The notes: generated by a model from the letters alone, not told the origin. DNA of 64,000 bases from Lomentospora prolificans (GCA_029532625.1 JARFXM010000006.1:2542001-2606000); one strand, 5' to 3'; positions 46,667 to 60,545 are shown, counted from the first letter of the stretch. Translations and numbers: made by a program.

Positions 46667-49600
46667 GCTACGCGGCTAGTCTTAGGGCCCTTAGCTCGTT
46701 AGCTAGGGTTCGATCGTTGACTTATGTTTCCTTGTTAATTTCCTTTGTATACGCAAACTTTCACCGAACGATATACCATATGCCCATTCGAGTCTTTTCA
46801 CACCTAACCCTCCGCCCACACACACAGACACACGCTCACATCCTCACATAAACTCTATACCGAAGCACCAGAAGGGACCGTCTCCTTTTTCTTGTTGGAA
46901 TTTTACTGCTCAGCTTGATTTTGAACATTGGAAGAAAAGTTACGTCAATTTGTTGGGAATAGGAGGAGGCTCATGATGATGATAACGATTCCCATAGGAC
47001 AAGGCTTTAAGGAAAAGAAATGTTGGTTGAAGAGAGAGAGAGAGAAAGAATGAGAGAGGTCGAAATGATATTGATGACCTATTCGGTTTCTACTACGACG
47101 GGACCACTTTGATCATGTTTATTTTCTACCGCTTGGGTTGAGGAGCGATTGCCCGGCAAGCTTGTGTGGCCGCTCACTCTTTCTCTACGCTTAAGAACTT
47201 CCGGAATCGGAAAACAGTTTATGGAATATGATTCTAATACAGGGTATGGGAGGACTGGACGGGGTGCAAAGGGAGGCCCGCGTTATTCTTCGGGGCGATT
47301 TCGTCCCTCGCTCCTTTCGTTATCTATTCTTTTCTTGTCTTTTCTTATCCTTGATTACCTCTTTCTCTTTAGCAGACTTTGAGAGGATACACTATGGAGG
47401 AAGTTGCGGCCACTTCCGTTCCAGTTTTTAATTCAACTCAATTTTCAAGTATCTATTATGGCAGCTTGGTCTTCGTGACAAGGAGCGCATGTGTCGAGCC
47501 ACAAGTGGGCAACGAGACAGGAGGCTAGTGGGTTAGTACGGCGTGGCCGACCAAGGCCCCTGTACCTAGAAATGCGAGAAACCGAATTAAAGGTAGGACC
47601 TGAGGTGAATGCGAGGGCTATGAGAGCTTCAATGAGTTAGGCATGAGGGTATACGGGGAGGGTGTGAGTGGCGAGTATCTTAGGGCTGGGTTGATGGGCG
47701 TAGGCGTAGACCTCGCGGAATCCGCGACCTTTTGGGTGCGGAAAGAAAGTGGATCTCCAGCCCATAGGCCGGCATGCCAGGTACCTTTTTTTTCTTTTTG
47801 TGTGTTACTGGGATGGATTACCGAGAGGAGTGGTCTTTTTTTCCGTTTGAAGCTTGGAGGTGGATGCGCGGGTGTGGGGGATTTGGTTGGAGAGGCGAGA
47901 TACAGATCAAGGGGCGTGTAAGTCATTGAGAAGGTGTTCTCGATGTTGAGGGATCGAGGCTGGGGTTGTCAGTGCCGGGCTGGCGTTGGCCTTTCTCGCT
48001 TGAGCTCTGCGGATGTCGGAGTCGCTGCTCGTGATAGGTATCTAGTATCTACATGGGAATGCTACACAGGGCGTGATCTTGGTTTATTCTACAGCTACGG
48101 CGCATTACAGTCAGTCGTGCATGGCTTTCCTCCCCGCCGGGGACGGTAGATGTAAACCTCGCAGCTAGCTACGATGGGCTGGCAAGGAGAACCTAGTAGC
48201 GCGGAGCATTCAGCCAGCAGGGCATTCCCCAGACCTGCATAGTCTGAGGGGAGCCCAGTTTTGGAAAGGGCACATCAATGATCAAAGGGCCAAAGGGCTT
48301 CACCTACCTCCTCTGTCGAAGTATGTTATGTATGCACCGGTTCTGCTCTACAGCCCGGGGCGGGGGTTATAGGGCACCTTAAGCGCCCTTCCCCGTTGCC
48401 GAGGCTGCGAAGAATGGAAGCGAAAGTGGTTCCCCCTGCTTTACCGAGAAGATGCGAGATAATGCTGGCTATGCCGTATCGCATCACGAGAGTGTTTTCT
48501 TACGCTGCCTCGGAAGCCGTGCCCATGGATTGGCCCCAGAAGAATCCCGGGTTTTGGGAAAGAGGCGTGTAAGTATATATCGTACGTCATATGGAGAGTG
48601 GATGGGGCCTTTTTCTCGGTTATCTTCTTTTTTTGAGGTTTCGCTTAAGTAGGGGGATAATATATTGTTCTCTATGGGGAGTCGTGAGTTTCGTGAGGGT
48701 TGGATTTTGGGGAATGGGGCAATTTCCTTTGTTTATGCTGGCGGTTCGGCTGGGGTGAACAAGGCTCGGGGAATTTCTTTTGCGAGAAGAAGCTGATGAG
48801 CTGATCGTTTTTTTTTTTTCTCCTTGAAGGATAATATAATCCTACACGTGCGATGGGTCCCATTTCAACTCGGTACCTGAATGTCGCAATCAATATTCGG
48901 AGAAGAGACTGCCGGACAGGGAGGCTGCAAATGGAGCTGGATGCATTATCGCTGGCTTTCTGGAAAGCAGAGTGACCCCCCTTCTTCCAACCATCATTGG
49001 TTTCCTTAATATCTAGTCTCCCTTTCCTCTCCTTGAAATCGCAAGACTCGAATCGCTTCCATCCCGTTTTGAGAAAAGGCTAGAGGAACCCACAGTCTGC
49101 AGGACAACGGTCCAAAGCACGCCATCCTCTTACCAAAGCCGCAACAGGCTTTCTTCATCCAATTCGTCAGATGGATGGGGCCCCAAATTAGGAAGCGCCA
49201 GGCAAGGGATCAATGATGCCGATGGGGGGTCGAGTCCCGGGTTTTGCGCGTGTTGGGGCCCAAAATACATCTACACGGGCGGGGGAGCCAGTTCGATCGA
49301 GGGAGCCAGTTCGATCGAGGGAGGGAGAGCTGGCTGATTTGATTGCCAGCATGCAAGCACTTTAAAAGTAGCTAAGAGGGGGAACCAATCGCGTGGCTGG
49401 ATGACCGGGATTTGTTGTTGCCTTTGACTCCAACGCCGGGTTCTGACGGAGGATAGATAGGAGAAGGGGATCCCTAGATTTCGGGGGGTTCAGTGCCTCG
49501 ATCCTCGGAGCCCAATCGTTCTTGGGATAGAGAGATTCGTGATACGCATATGATACTTATGTTTCCCCCTTTTCCATCGCCGACGTGGAAGAACTCGGTC

Positions 49601-52000
49601 GCCACCAATGGGTATGGAAAGTTGAAAAGTTGAAATAAAAAGGTAGCATCATGCTGAGAGAGGCCTCACATTCCTGGGCCCTTCTCCAATCGAGACTTGT
49701 TCCCCAATCCGTACATGTACACTCTCTGGATGGTCCGACTTGGAGGAAGCCATCCGTCCAACATGCATATTATTACCCCAACTAGTTCCTGCAAACACAT
49801 CAACCCACTCACCCAACGAGAGGACGATGCCGTACCATCTCCTCCCTCCCTCCACAGCCACCAGCCCATCTTCTATCCGCGCTCGAAATCCTCCTTCCGC
49901 TTCCTCCTGCGTACAGCTTCCCACCGACGCGGGCCATCGTCCAATATGCATGCGATCCACGCCTCTCGCCGCTGACGAGCGTTATTAAACTTGCTGCAAG
50001 GTACGCTGCAAGCCTTTTTTCTTTCTTTTTTGTTGGTTTCATTTCCGTCCAACAGCCCAGCAACCACTCGCCAAGCTGACGCTGGTGATGGATTCCGCTT
50101 GTGGCTTGCGTTTCAAGAGTTGGTTTCTGCACTGCAAAAGCAGGCACTTCGGGCGCTCGGAAATTACGCCCTTTCCCGTATATACTACCGCTGGCTGTGC
50201 TGGTGTGCCTGAGATGGACTCCGAACCAGTTTTCTGCCGGAACTTCTCGGTCTCTCTCGGCTACCTTTGCTTGCTCAAGAGAACACCCGTTATACTTCGT
50301 ATCCGAAGTCTTGCTTCTCTCAAGTGACAAGACCGGGAAAAGATGGTGGGTTGCAAAACGGCATACTTTCCCCAAGGAGCCTATCTATCCCCCAATCTGG
50401 CAGCGGACCGGCGCCGCGGAACCAAGGATATCCCTTCAATAGCTAGCCCTATTATCCCCAGGATTCTGGGATTCGGGAGAGTTGAGTGTCTCTTGTTCTC
50501 GTCTAATCGGCTCCTTCTTGGTTTCAACCCGGGGAGGATTTTTTTTTTTTTCCTCTCGACAAATTCGTCACTCTCTCTATTATTTCCGTTTCGCGGGGAA
50601 CCCCCATAGGATTTTCATTAAATTCGGAAGACGAATGAAAAAAGAAAAAAAAAAACTGGAAAAAGAAATGAAAAAAGAAAAGAGAAAAGAAATAAAGAGA
50701 AAAAGAAAGGGAAGAATAATGATCCGCAATGAGAACAAGAATTGACAAGTCTGCTTCTGTGTGAAGATCTTGCTTTCGAGAAACAGGGTCCAAGGGGGAG
50801 AGGAAAACGAAGAAGAAGAAAACAACGGCCCGGAATCTCTTCATCGAGCGTCTATGGAGCCTGTTCCCACCTGAGACTGGCATATTCTTCCTTTTGGGGA
50901 TCTCTTCTCACCATCCTTACACGTACAGATACGGTAGGAAGACAAAGCAATCTGCTTACCGCATTGGGTTCGGGACAGGGAACCAAAGCCGAAGACGGGG
51001 AGGAGCATTGCCCATCGCCTCCACAGATGCATTGCTTCAAATTACGATGGGGTCCTCTCCTGCTGCGCTGCTGCCCAATCTCACCTCTTTCGCCTTGTTG
51101 CACAGGGTCGAACAGTGCTGAGGAGAGCGGTTCCCTGGAGTTCCAAAAATGCATGGGATGACCAGCCAGCTTGGTGGCAGCATACGAAAAGCAGTCTGGA
51201 ACTGGGGGGTTTCTGCTTTTCTGCTGCAGGAACTCGGCCCAGCTGTTCGAGCAATACCGCCAATTTTAGAACCTCAGCGTCCGTTTTTGGTTTCTGGTAA
51301 TCTCCAAAATTCCAAACCAAGGACCGGGGTGGTCCCCCGCGCTTGCGCAGGTACGACGCCTGGCGGTGGCCCATTGACATCTTGTGCAGCCTCCTGCTCA
51401 ACAGGAGCGCAGCATCGGTCAGTACGCCTGTACCAGCAGGGGCACATCAGACTATTGTGTTTTGTGAGTGCTCGATCGCACGAGCCTTGCGTTGAAAATA
51501 CCTGTTACTTCTGGTACTAAGCGGCTCCGCCGGGAGCTAGGCTCGCGGAGACGAAACAACGGTCGTTGACGGCGCTCCCTTTTGCCCTTGGCGCTATTGG
51601 TTGACAGTCATCTGTTTGCCTCCGGCTTCTTCGTTTCTGTTCCACTGGAATGCGTCTCTCTCGGACCTTTTGGAAAGAAGAAAGAAAAAAAAGCATCATG
51701 ACTTTTCGGACCGCTAAAGATTCGATGTCCCCATCTCGGCTTCGGCTACTACGAGGCTAGTCCGGCCAGTCACCATGGCGGATCTTGGCTGACTTTACTT
51801 TTCCGTCATCCGTAATTTAATGCCGCCTCTCTACTCCGTCCGCCGAGCCTATTAGTGCAGGGCCGTAATCGAGTCTAGGACAGATCAGGCGGCCGGATAA
51901 TCATCGCCGAACGTGGCCGATTCCACATCTTTGAAGAAGGGGGAGTTCCACCACATGCAAGTCCACTCTCATCCCCCAAGTAAAGAACTGGTAGTCATCC
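46667..52000. other. Gene-free stretch, left part
   Basis: The first few hundred bases are the 3' flank of the Rua1-domain gene, including an AG-repeat at about 47030-47052. I find no coding sequence after that. A tandem duplication of an 18-nt unit lies at 49283-49318, and an A/G-rich block at 50635-50715 makes spurious Lys-rich and Phe-rich frames on the two strands. Confidence 0.55.
49283..49318 (+). repeat. Tandem duplication of an 18-bp unit
   Basis: Two adjacent perfect copies of GGGAGCCAGTTCGATCGA, each containing the palindrome TCGATCGA. Perfect identity suggests a recent slippage event or a maintained paired site. Confidence 0.85.
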
Positions 52001-55000
52001 TCCTGCGACGTGATTGGCTGAAGTCCGCTAAAGGGAGCAGCCCTACAGTATGATTCTTGTAGGGTTGATCAACCAACGGACACACCCCAGTTAACACTCG
52101 GATCGAAACTGGGAAAATTCTCTGTGCCTGGGCGAAATTAGATGCTGGCTACTGACGTGGCACGAGAAGAAGACCCTGTCAGCACCTGATGATCCTTGGA
52201 TGGTGGGTTTGATGTGACCGAGACCGTGAGCTTGTGCGCAGGATTGGGGTGGGGGGAACATGAACACCCTGCGCTTGGGCTCAGCGGATCTCCAGACTTC
52301 CAAGTTGACAGCTGACAGCTGACATCTAATGTCAATACACGACATGGAAGCTAATATGTCTCGAACATCGATAGCTTCTCCTGAAGCACGAGACACTGAT
52401 AGCTTGGATAATGTCTAATTTGATATTCAGATGCATAGCTTATACGACTTCACAGACCATTGTATAATTAGTGACACATGTCTGTGCAAGTTGTTCTTAG
52501 TAGCTCAGGATTCCAGGTCTTTCCGCAGTTTGTGAAGGGCCCTCTGCTCTGTTCACGACCGGTCTCATTCCTCTTGCCTGAGTGGGAAAAGCCCAAACTG
52601 GATCAAAGTGCGCTCTCCCCCGCCGAGCATAATTCAATCTATCCTCTTCGCGGAAAGGTGCAAGAGGGGCAAGTGTGGGGGGAAACAGAATCCTTGGTCC
52701 CATGTTGGTGCCAGGGGAGGAGTGACATTATTTTCTCACACTATTTCCTTTTTTATCGTCCATCACGTTCGCACACGCACGCTCGGTGTCAATCCTTCGT
52801 TCGGTGACGTATGTACGGTTAGAGTACGAAGTAGCCACATTCAAATTGGAGTGACAAAGCGTACAAATCGGGGCTGTGGTCGAAGCTCATTGTCTGTGTG
52901 GATAGCACGGAGAAATCGGGATCGAAGAATGGATCTAAACCTGTTGGGCTTCGGTGCTAATAGGTCGAATGTAATGTCCTTTGTTCCTGGATTCAGCATT
53001 TCGGGCTGACAGGAACAGCAAGGCAAGGGATTCTTGGACTTCTCGGGGCCGGATATTAATAGCACGAACACAATAAATAACCCCGTATCGGCATATCAAA
53101 AAGCGGGCGATCGGTGGCATTGACTTGACTCAGCGCCGGACGGGTAACCGCCACAATTCGCGGACGAATTTGATGGATGAGGTTATTATGCCTTGTACGA
53201 AGTGTGCTATAATATTTATTCCATCCAATCCCTTCATTACTTAAAAGCTAGTGCTGTACAACCCAAAGGACGGACGAGAGAAAGAGCTCACTCGCGAGTC
53301 GTTACACCAAGGATGACTGCCCGCCAATCGAAGAGCTGGACAGCTCCCTGGTCCCTACAAGGCTCGATGCAGGCCGAGAGTTTCTCGGCCCCCTCCCCCC
53401 TTCCCTCATTCTCCTTCAGCAGATGGGTGCAAATCCAGGATGTCGTGTTCGCATGTGTGTCTCAAGACGGATAAGGCGAAAGGTTGGATTTTGGGAGAGG
53501 GTTGAAAGATGCCAGTTCTCGTTGAATTAAGACCATCCAGCTCTTGTCTCACCTGCGATGCGGGCACGGACACAGAAGCAGGTACCTGGGCTGGAAATGG
53601 ATATTAGTTGAATGATCCATTGATCATGGTGCACTCGGGGAGGTGGGATCAATTGAGACTAATAGTGCTCATTGTACCTGGGACTAATAGCTCCACACAT
53701 TTTTTGGCTTGTGATTGCTTCAATATCTAATTAACCGCAAATTGAATTGAGTTGGCAGCGAACATCCTTGGAACATTCGATACAGTCGTGGACAGATCGG
53801 ATAATTACAAGCCCCCTTGGCCTGGCGACTCATGCTCACGAGACTGCCCTACAAAGTAGCCATCCTCGCCATCATCTCGTGCCCTGCAAAAAGCCTCCAC
53901 TGTTAGAAGAACGAGGATCGATTGATCTATCACAAAAAAAAAAAAAAAAAAGGAAAACGAGCAACAGTTTCCTCGTAGTAGAGGCCACGAAGCCACCTCG
54001 GAGTAAGCTGCTGAAGAAAGCCTGTCTGTTGCTACGGTGCCTGCAATGCAGCTTAGGCCTGTACCCAAAAAACCACTGCATGCGGTACCCAGCATACGAG
54101 CAAAAATATAATCTCCGCCACTTCCAAGATGACTCGGCTGGCCATCCGGCCGTGCCCTCGGCTAGCTGGCTTAGCGAACAATCCCGCCTGCTAATAGTTG
54201 GGAGAACCCCCAAGCACCACCGTAGCACGTTTATGCAACTGCGGTCAAGGGTTCGGCCTTACCGCTGCCTTTCGTAGATATATCCTTAAGCCCGCTTCTT
54301 TGGGTGCGCTTCCACCCATACTTTGGAACTGCTGGCTGAGATTTGATAGGAGAGGGGCGCTGGCTGGCTGTACCAGCGGGTCCAGAGGGTCGTAACACTC
54401 CATAGTGGCGGTCGGAAAAGGGTCTGGGCGCTCGACCTGAAGCTGGACCAAAGGGGAGGAAAAAGCACGCAAATGCAGCTGTCCCACTATTAAATTGTGG
54501 CCATTGCTGCGCCGTCGACCCAGCAGCAGCAGCGATCAGAGCTCAAGAAGGGCCTGCAGGTTTGAAGACGGAGAGAGATCCGGCGAGCTTTGATATCTCG
54601 GAAATCGTTTATTATCCTGCAAGCTTCATTGAGGATAAGAAAATCATATGAGCCTCGTGTGTTTGCACCAACTATTCGTAATTCATTGGCTGCGAGGCAT
54701 TGTCGAGGTCCGGATTGAGAAGACCAATGGCGTCGTCTGCCCTGGGAACGGTCTAGTTGGTTCTTGGTCCTGTTCCTGTTCCTGTTCCTGGACCGGCTTA
54801 TTGCTAAGTTCAATAGGTCGAGGAGGTACAGGAACATTTGGCGGTTGGTTGACTTCCTGAACCTTTTCGATGATGCATTTCTCCTGCTCGAGTGGCTCCT
54901 TGCTGGCTTTCGGGTCAGCTTCCCCACTACGGGTGCAGCTTGCAGGAGCCCAACGATGGGACGTGCCAGCCAGGCCTGGGCTGGAGGCTGATGAAAGGTC

Positions 55001-57246
55001 AACATTGTTGGTGGGGTGTTCGCATCCCTATTACTCCCCTATTTCCCCTAAAACATGGGCAACGTTGGGGTTGCCTAAGGGGCTGCTCGGTGCGCTGGCC
55101 TGGCTAGGTTTCCTGCGCAGACGGGCACCATAGCATCAGCCCGCGAACTTCACTTCGGAGTTTGGACCCGAACCTTTTTGCTTTCTCCCCGCCATCCGTT
55201 TGCAAAGCCCCTCACGTCAACGTCGTGCCTGGGATCCTTTGCTTATTCCTCAGATCTAGCTGGCGGAGCAAATCAAAGATCCAAAATTACTTTTTGGCGC
55301 CGGTCGACAATTCTCTTCATCGCTCCCGCCTCCCTTTTCCAAGCTCTGAACCGGACTTTGCCAACCAAGTCTCTACTATCGGTTTCTCCCATCTGTCCTG
55401 AGCCTTCTGGTTCGGCGTTTGGCGAGCCTACCACTCTTTTCGTTATCGCCCCTAGACCAAGAAGCGGCTCCACAGGAGAGGGGACCCCAACCCGAGCCGT
55501 TTCTTGGGTCTCTTCGTATTGTCGTTGGCGCCCACTCTAAGAGTGATCCAGTCCCTGCGCTTGAACAAAACACCGACTAAAACCGTCGTCTTATGGGTGT
55601 TCCGTTTGCTTGCATCGGTGGATGGCTATTGGCCAAGAAGTTGGCTTCTACCGCCCCTCCTCAGTGTCTCATCAATGTTAGTTTTTGGTGGCTGCCCCCT
55701 TTGGCAGGAAAAACGGCTCCAGTGATAATAATGGGGCTTTTTGACGGGTCTTGAACCGGAAGACATACGACGTTGGGTTGGCAGATCATTATCCTGTCTC
55801 CAGCGCAAGCATTCCACATTTGGGAAGCTTGGCCCCTGGAGGTGCAGCAAGGCATAGACCCGGCGTCATCTTTCCTGCCAGGTCCTGCTACGACATTCGC
55901 TTCCACCGTATGCAGGATTGACGGCACCCTTTCTCCGGGCCGGCCAATTATCACGGAAACCGTCTCATGCCCATTTTCTTGCCCTGTCCCTTTGCATGCT
56001 CTCTCCCTTGGCCTGGCTGCCGGGCTGGGCCCTGGCCCCTAGCCTGCTTGTCTGGTAGCGCCGTATTTCCCGTCGTTTTGACGTTATGCTTTCCAATGCC
56101 CCCGTCCCTCACCAGCCTAAACCCAGGTCTTTGCGTCTCTCTGTCCAAGGGAAAGAAGAGGCAAAAAAAGTATACATGCCAGTAGCAGGAGTGAGAAACT
56201 GGAAAACCAGTATTCTTGATTGCCAGCTATGAAGCTAGCCCGTCCGTCTCCTGAGTCCGTTGTCTTAGTCCCCGATACGGGTCTGTTACCCCTGGTCCCA
56301 TCAACTGCCAGGCTTGCCCCAGACGAGGTGCCCATAATAAGAAGCCGACAGCCTTTGGCAGGAGGGAAAGACAAAACTCGGTGGATGCCCTCTCATGTCA
56401 TGTCTCTCAAAGGTCTCTACCAACTTCTCGTCCTTCCTTCCTTTGGTCTCTTGTCATAAGAGAGTTATTGACGAAGTTCAATGTTTCTGTCCGCTCCCTT
56501 GTAATTGAATCGTATTTTTGATCCTTTTAATATTAGTTCTTCTCTCTCTCTCTCTCTCCCTCTCCCTCTCTTTTAACTATCTATTCCCTTTCACATCACG
56601 TTGTTTACGCTCCTTTCTTTACGCTATAACATCTTTACCAACACTCATTTATGAACCTATTTAATGATTGACGAAGACGTCTTATAATATTTGCTCTCAT
56701 ACAATACATACCGAGGCCTGCAAAGGACGCATTACGAACTACTCCAGAAGCTATCAAACGCAAAAACGAGAAGGAAGAGCTCCACGAACAGACACGAATT
56801 TGATTTCATAAAAGAAAAAGATTCAATTCGCCATTACCACTTTGTCTCCACACGTTTCCGACCACAGCTTTCCTTTTCCTCCCCGCTAGAAGCCGGTGTT
56901 GCCATTTACCCCACGATAGAAAAGAAAGAAGAAAAAAAAAGGGTAAAAGCCGAAGGTCGACCAAACAAATCCCGATTCGAGAGAAAAAGACGGGAAAACG
57001 AGCGAATAGCGGCCTCATACCATAGCAGAGAAAGGAAAGAGGAAAACAAAAACAACGGGAAGCAACAGATTTCCAACGGCTATACTCGACATTGTCGTAT
57101 TCCCCTGGCTACGGTGTTTTGTTTCTCGATATACCGATAGCTAGCTGCTCTCCGCAAAGAGAGCGGTTTGGCTGGTGTTTGTGCACGCCGGTTCTGGTGT
57201 TCGGGTGTCTCCAAGGTTATGAGAACAATTCACCACCAGATTTGCT
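52001..57246. other. Gene-free stretch, right part, grading into the PHD gene leader
   Basis: No family recognised in any frame. It contains an A18 run (53934-53951), a TGTTCC hexamer repeat near 54770-54790, a CT microsatellite (about 56540-56572) and an A/G-rich zone at 56740-57060. The CT repeat and following purine-rich zone may be promoter or 5' leader of the downstream gene. Confidence 0.5.
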
Positions 57247-60200
57247 ATGAGTGGGGATCAATTGGCGGCCAGGTTAGATCTTTTTTTTTTTTCCCTCTCT
57301 CCCTCTCTTCTCTCTCTCTTCTCTGTTTCTTCTTCTTCTGCTTCCTTCCTTTTTGTTTTCGGTTCTTTCTTCCTTCCCCTATTTCCACGATTCATATTCC
57401 GCCAAGTTCATTTCCAAGGCTTTGATCCTAGTCTTGATTCGTGAAATCGCCTGCGATTTGGTTTCGGCCCGCCGCTTGGGCTTTGGTTCCGGGACATTGA
57501 TATCCAGTTCATGTTCCATTTTGGAGCTGGAGCCATAAGCCTAGAGCAAGGTTGCCTGCAGTTGGGGTGCCAATCCCTACCACTCCAGTCTTTGTGCCTG
57601 CTGTATGCAGTTTGGGTCGTCTGGTCCCTGTGCGCTCTGGTCCAGTCCAGCCAAATCCACCTCTACAGTTCTGTTGTACTGGTATCACTGGTCCTAGCAA
57701 CAGGTACCAAAATTCCCCCTCCAATAATCCAATAAGCCCGGCTTATCTGCAATGTACCTTTGTCTCCTTCCTCCCACTCTTTCTCTCCATTGATTTGATT
57801 TGATTCTACCTGCACTATACACACACACTCTTCCTTGCTCGCTCAGCTTTCCCTTTGCTCTGAGCGACCAAAAGAAGAAGAAACCTCCATTTTCATGTTC
57901 TGCCTGGAATTCCCGTCTCGGCTGTCATCCTCCTGCTAACGCTTGGTCCCCCCTCCTTTAGCTTTGGAGATCCAAACGCTCAACCGCCCACACCTCGACA
58001 AACCCCAACTTCCATCGCCTTTCCCAGCCCCGACTTTGAAACTCCCAAACAATTCCAGAAAACGCCGTTTGACGACGAACACCCGCGATCCTCGTCGTGG
58101 ACGCCTCGCTTCGCCCAAGACATTTCCGTCTACAATTCCTCCGGCCCGGCCAACGCTCACCGTCACTTCACCGCCTACACCCCAATTAGTACCACCGGCA
58201 CACCTAGCACTAGTAGTAGTAATAGTAGTAATTCCGTCACCAGCACCAACAGCACCACCACCGCTGCCGCCACTAAACCCGCAACTCGCCCACGAATCCC
58301 CTCAATTCTCTTGAACCGCCCGCTGTCCGCTGGCGACATCGCTGCGCACATTGCATCCCATGCCACGCACTTCTCTCCAAATCCAAACCTACCGACCGTC
58401 GATCCTTCCTTCCGCCTACCCTCGTCGCCGCTACCTCTGAGCAGCATATCCCGTGAATGGTCACCCGAACTCGACGATAACGATAATCAATTCCAAGAAC
58501 GAGCCCGTAAAAAGCTCCGGAGGGGAACCATAACGGCAAGACCTAACTCTGCCTCCTGTCAGCAGCAGCATCCCTCACAGACCGCAACGCCTCCGCCGTC
58601 TGCCCGCAAGGCGGACCGGAAGCTTGCCGCAGATTGTACGGCAACCACTATGCAAGATGACCAAGGCTACGGCCAGCAAGACTTCCTCGGCACCGCGACC
58701 ACGCCTCAACAGCATCATGGTGACTTGACAGCCGCCTTCGCGGCTTCTGGGCATGACATATTCGGATATCCCATGTCTGCGCCGGCGGGCGCTCCCGCTT
58801 CCTTCTGGGACCCTTCAGTGTCAATGACGGCCATGGACCTGGACTTTGCGGCGCAGGCTGCGGCGTCGGGGATCCTCTTTCAGACTCCCACCCAAGCGCA
58901 TCGTGGGCTGGAACCGTATGACTGGAATTCCAACGCCGCCTTGTTTCAGGATAATACACCTACGGGTCCCACCGCAAATAACACTCGCTCAAATGAGATA
59001 CCCCAGTCTTCGAACCAGGAGAATGTTCAGCCCTCGTCTAAAAAGGGGCGGGCCTTGGCTCCCAAGCCTAGTGCATCTAGCGCTGAGATACCCGTCACGA
59101 GCGAGTTGGCTGGTGCTTACAGCATGGCCGGCGCTGAGAACCCTTTTACACTGAGTCCTAGCGGCGGCGTCGATCCGGGCCTCTTATTCAGCAGGCCGCC
59201 CTCTTCTAGCATGGATGCCAGCTTTAACCCGGTCAGTCAACCTGAGTCGTCGGCGCCTACGCTGGCCGATCCTGCGCCGGTGGCTCCAAGCTCCGCCGGA
59301 CCGGACCCTCTACAAAGATCCTTCAGTTACAAGGAGCCTACTAGGCGCGGCAGACGAGAGCCAGCCAGCTCTCCGATCAAGCCCACAAACCCTAGAGCTG
59401 GCCTCCAGCGGAGCTTCAGCGAGAGCAGGGGCAAGAGGCAGCTTCCCGCTCTAGCCCCCGCCACGATGCGCCAGGCGTCGCAGGGGAGCAGCTCGGGCAT
59501 GACCTCCGCACGCCCATCAAGCTCCCGCCAGTCAGGCCGCATCTCGCCGCTAAAGCTGCATCACCGGCTCACAAGCCTCTCTTCCATTCCAGAGTCGAAC
59601 AGGCCCCGCACCCGCACTTCGGTGAAGTTCACCATCGACGCTCGCGGTCGAGCTCACGCGGAAACAACGACGGTTATTGACGAGCCTTCCCCCATACGGA
59701 GGACCTCGCGCGACTCCGGTAGCAGCCGAAGAGACCGATTCCTGGCCCAGTCGGAGTCGGACGACTCCGCCACTGATGACGAGCCCATCATCATCCCCAG
59801 CCGCAACGCCTCCTTCGCCCTTCCGGATCCCCGCAAACCTGTTGGCTCCATCTTCTCCAGTAACTCCAGCAGCAGGAAGAAGAAGAGCGCTCGCGTGCGG
59901 GCGAGCTTCTCCTTTGATGGCCGGGGGATGTCACCCGGCGAAGAAAGCGAGGCTGAGACTGTCCTTGACTCGCGGTCGGACCGCGAAGGAAGTGCTGGAG
60001 ACGCCGCAAGCGAGCTGAGGAAGGTGGTAGAGGACAGGCAAAGCAAGAGGGTGGCGAGCCAGAGGGCGCAGAGGTTGGCCTCTTCGTCTTCGAAGGGGGG
60101 CTTCGAGTGGGGCGGTGCGAGCTTGCTCTCGCCGACGCAGCTGACAGACACCATTCCTACGCCGTCGACGGGGGGTAGGAGGTTTGTGATTCGGTGCATT

Positions 60201-60545
60201 TGCCATCGGAACGATCAGGGTGGCGCCACGGACACGTTTATGGTGCAATGGTGGGTTCCAGCCGCTTTTAACATTTTTTTCTCTAGAAAACTAACTCTTG
60301 GGTTATATAGCGAGGCTTGTGAGATGTGGCTCCACGGCAGGTGTATCAACATTACGAGGAGGGAAATGCCACCCGTGTACATTTGCGCATTCTGCGCCAA
60401 TACGCCTAACATGAGGGGAGGACGGCTCCGTGACACGGGGAGGGCCGGAGGTGGTAATGTTGTAATGGGAGGTGGCATGCCAGCCTCAGGACATGGGCAT
60501 GGGACCTCGCCTTTGGCGCACAAGTCGTTCAAGTCGTTTCGGTGA
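57247..60545 (+). CDS. PHD-finger protein (fungal, C-terminal C4HC3 finger)
   Basis: Probable chromatin reader. The proposed exons, 57247-57272 (tentative), 57962-60250 and 60311-60545, give 849 residues. The coding frame is certain from 57962 and not only from the later ATG at 58311. The upstream part reads PPTPRQTPTSIAFPSPDFETP and, past the ATG, HFSPNPNLPTVDPSFRLPSSP, both conserved in ascomycete relatives. It starts after GCTAACG..CCTTTAG. The tentative first exon codes MSGDQLAA and needs an unusual GTTAGA donor and a 689-nt intron. The middle is disordered, with Ser/Arg-rich blocks. The PHD finger spans about residues 750-800: CIC, then C-EAC across intron 2, H and C in MWLHGRC, and CAFC. 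Intron 2 (60 nt, GTGGGT..ATATAG, branch CTAACT) is in frame and without a stop; it must be removed to restore the third Cys. The target histone mark is unknown. Confidence 0.87.

Noticed and set aside
50524..50883. Phe/Ser-rich minus-strand frame that could look like a membrane protein
   Set aside because: It is the reading of an A/G-rich low-complexity block (50635-50715) and has no defined helices or conserved residues.
54490..55005. 171-codon minus-strand frame
   Set aside because: Its RNRNRNR stretch comes from a TGTTCC hexamer repeat. No splice signals or homology were noticed, and plus-strand frames overlap it.
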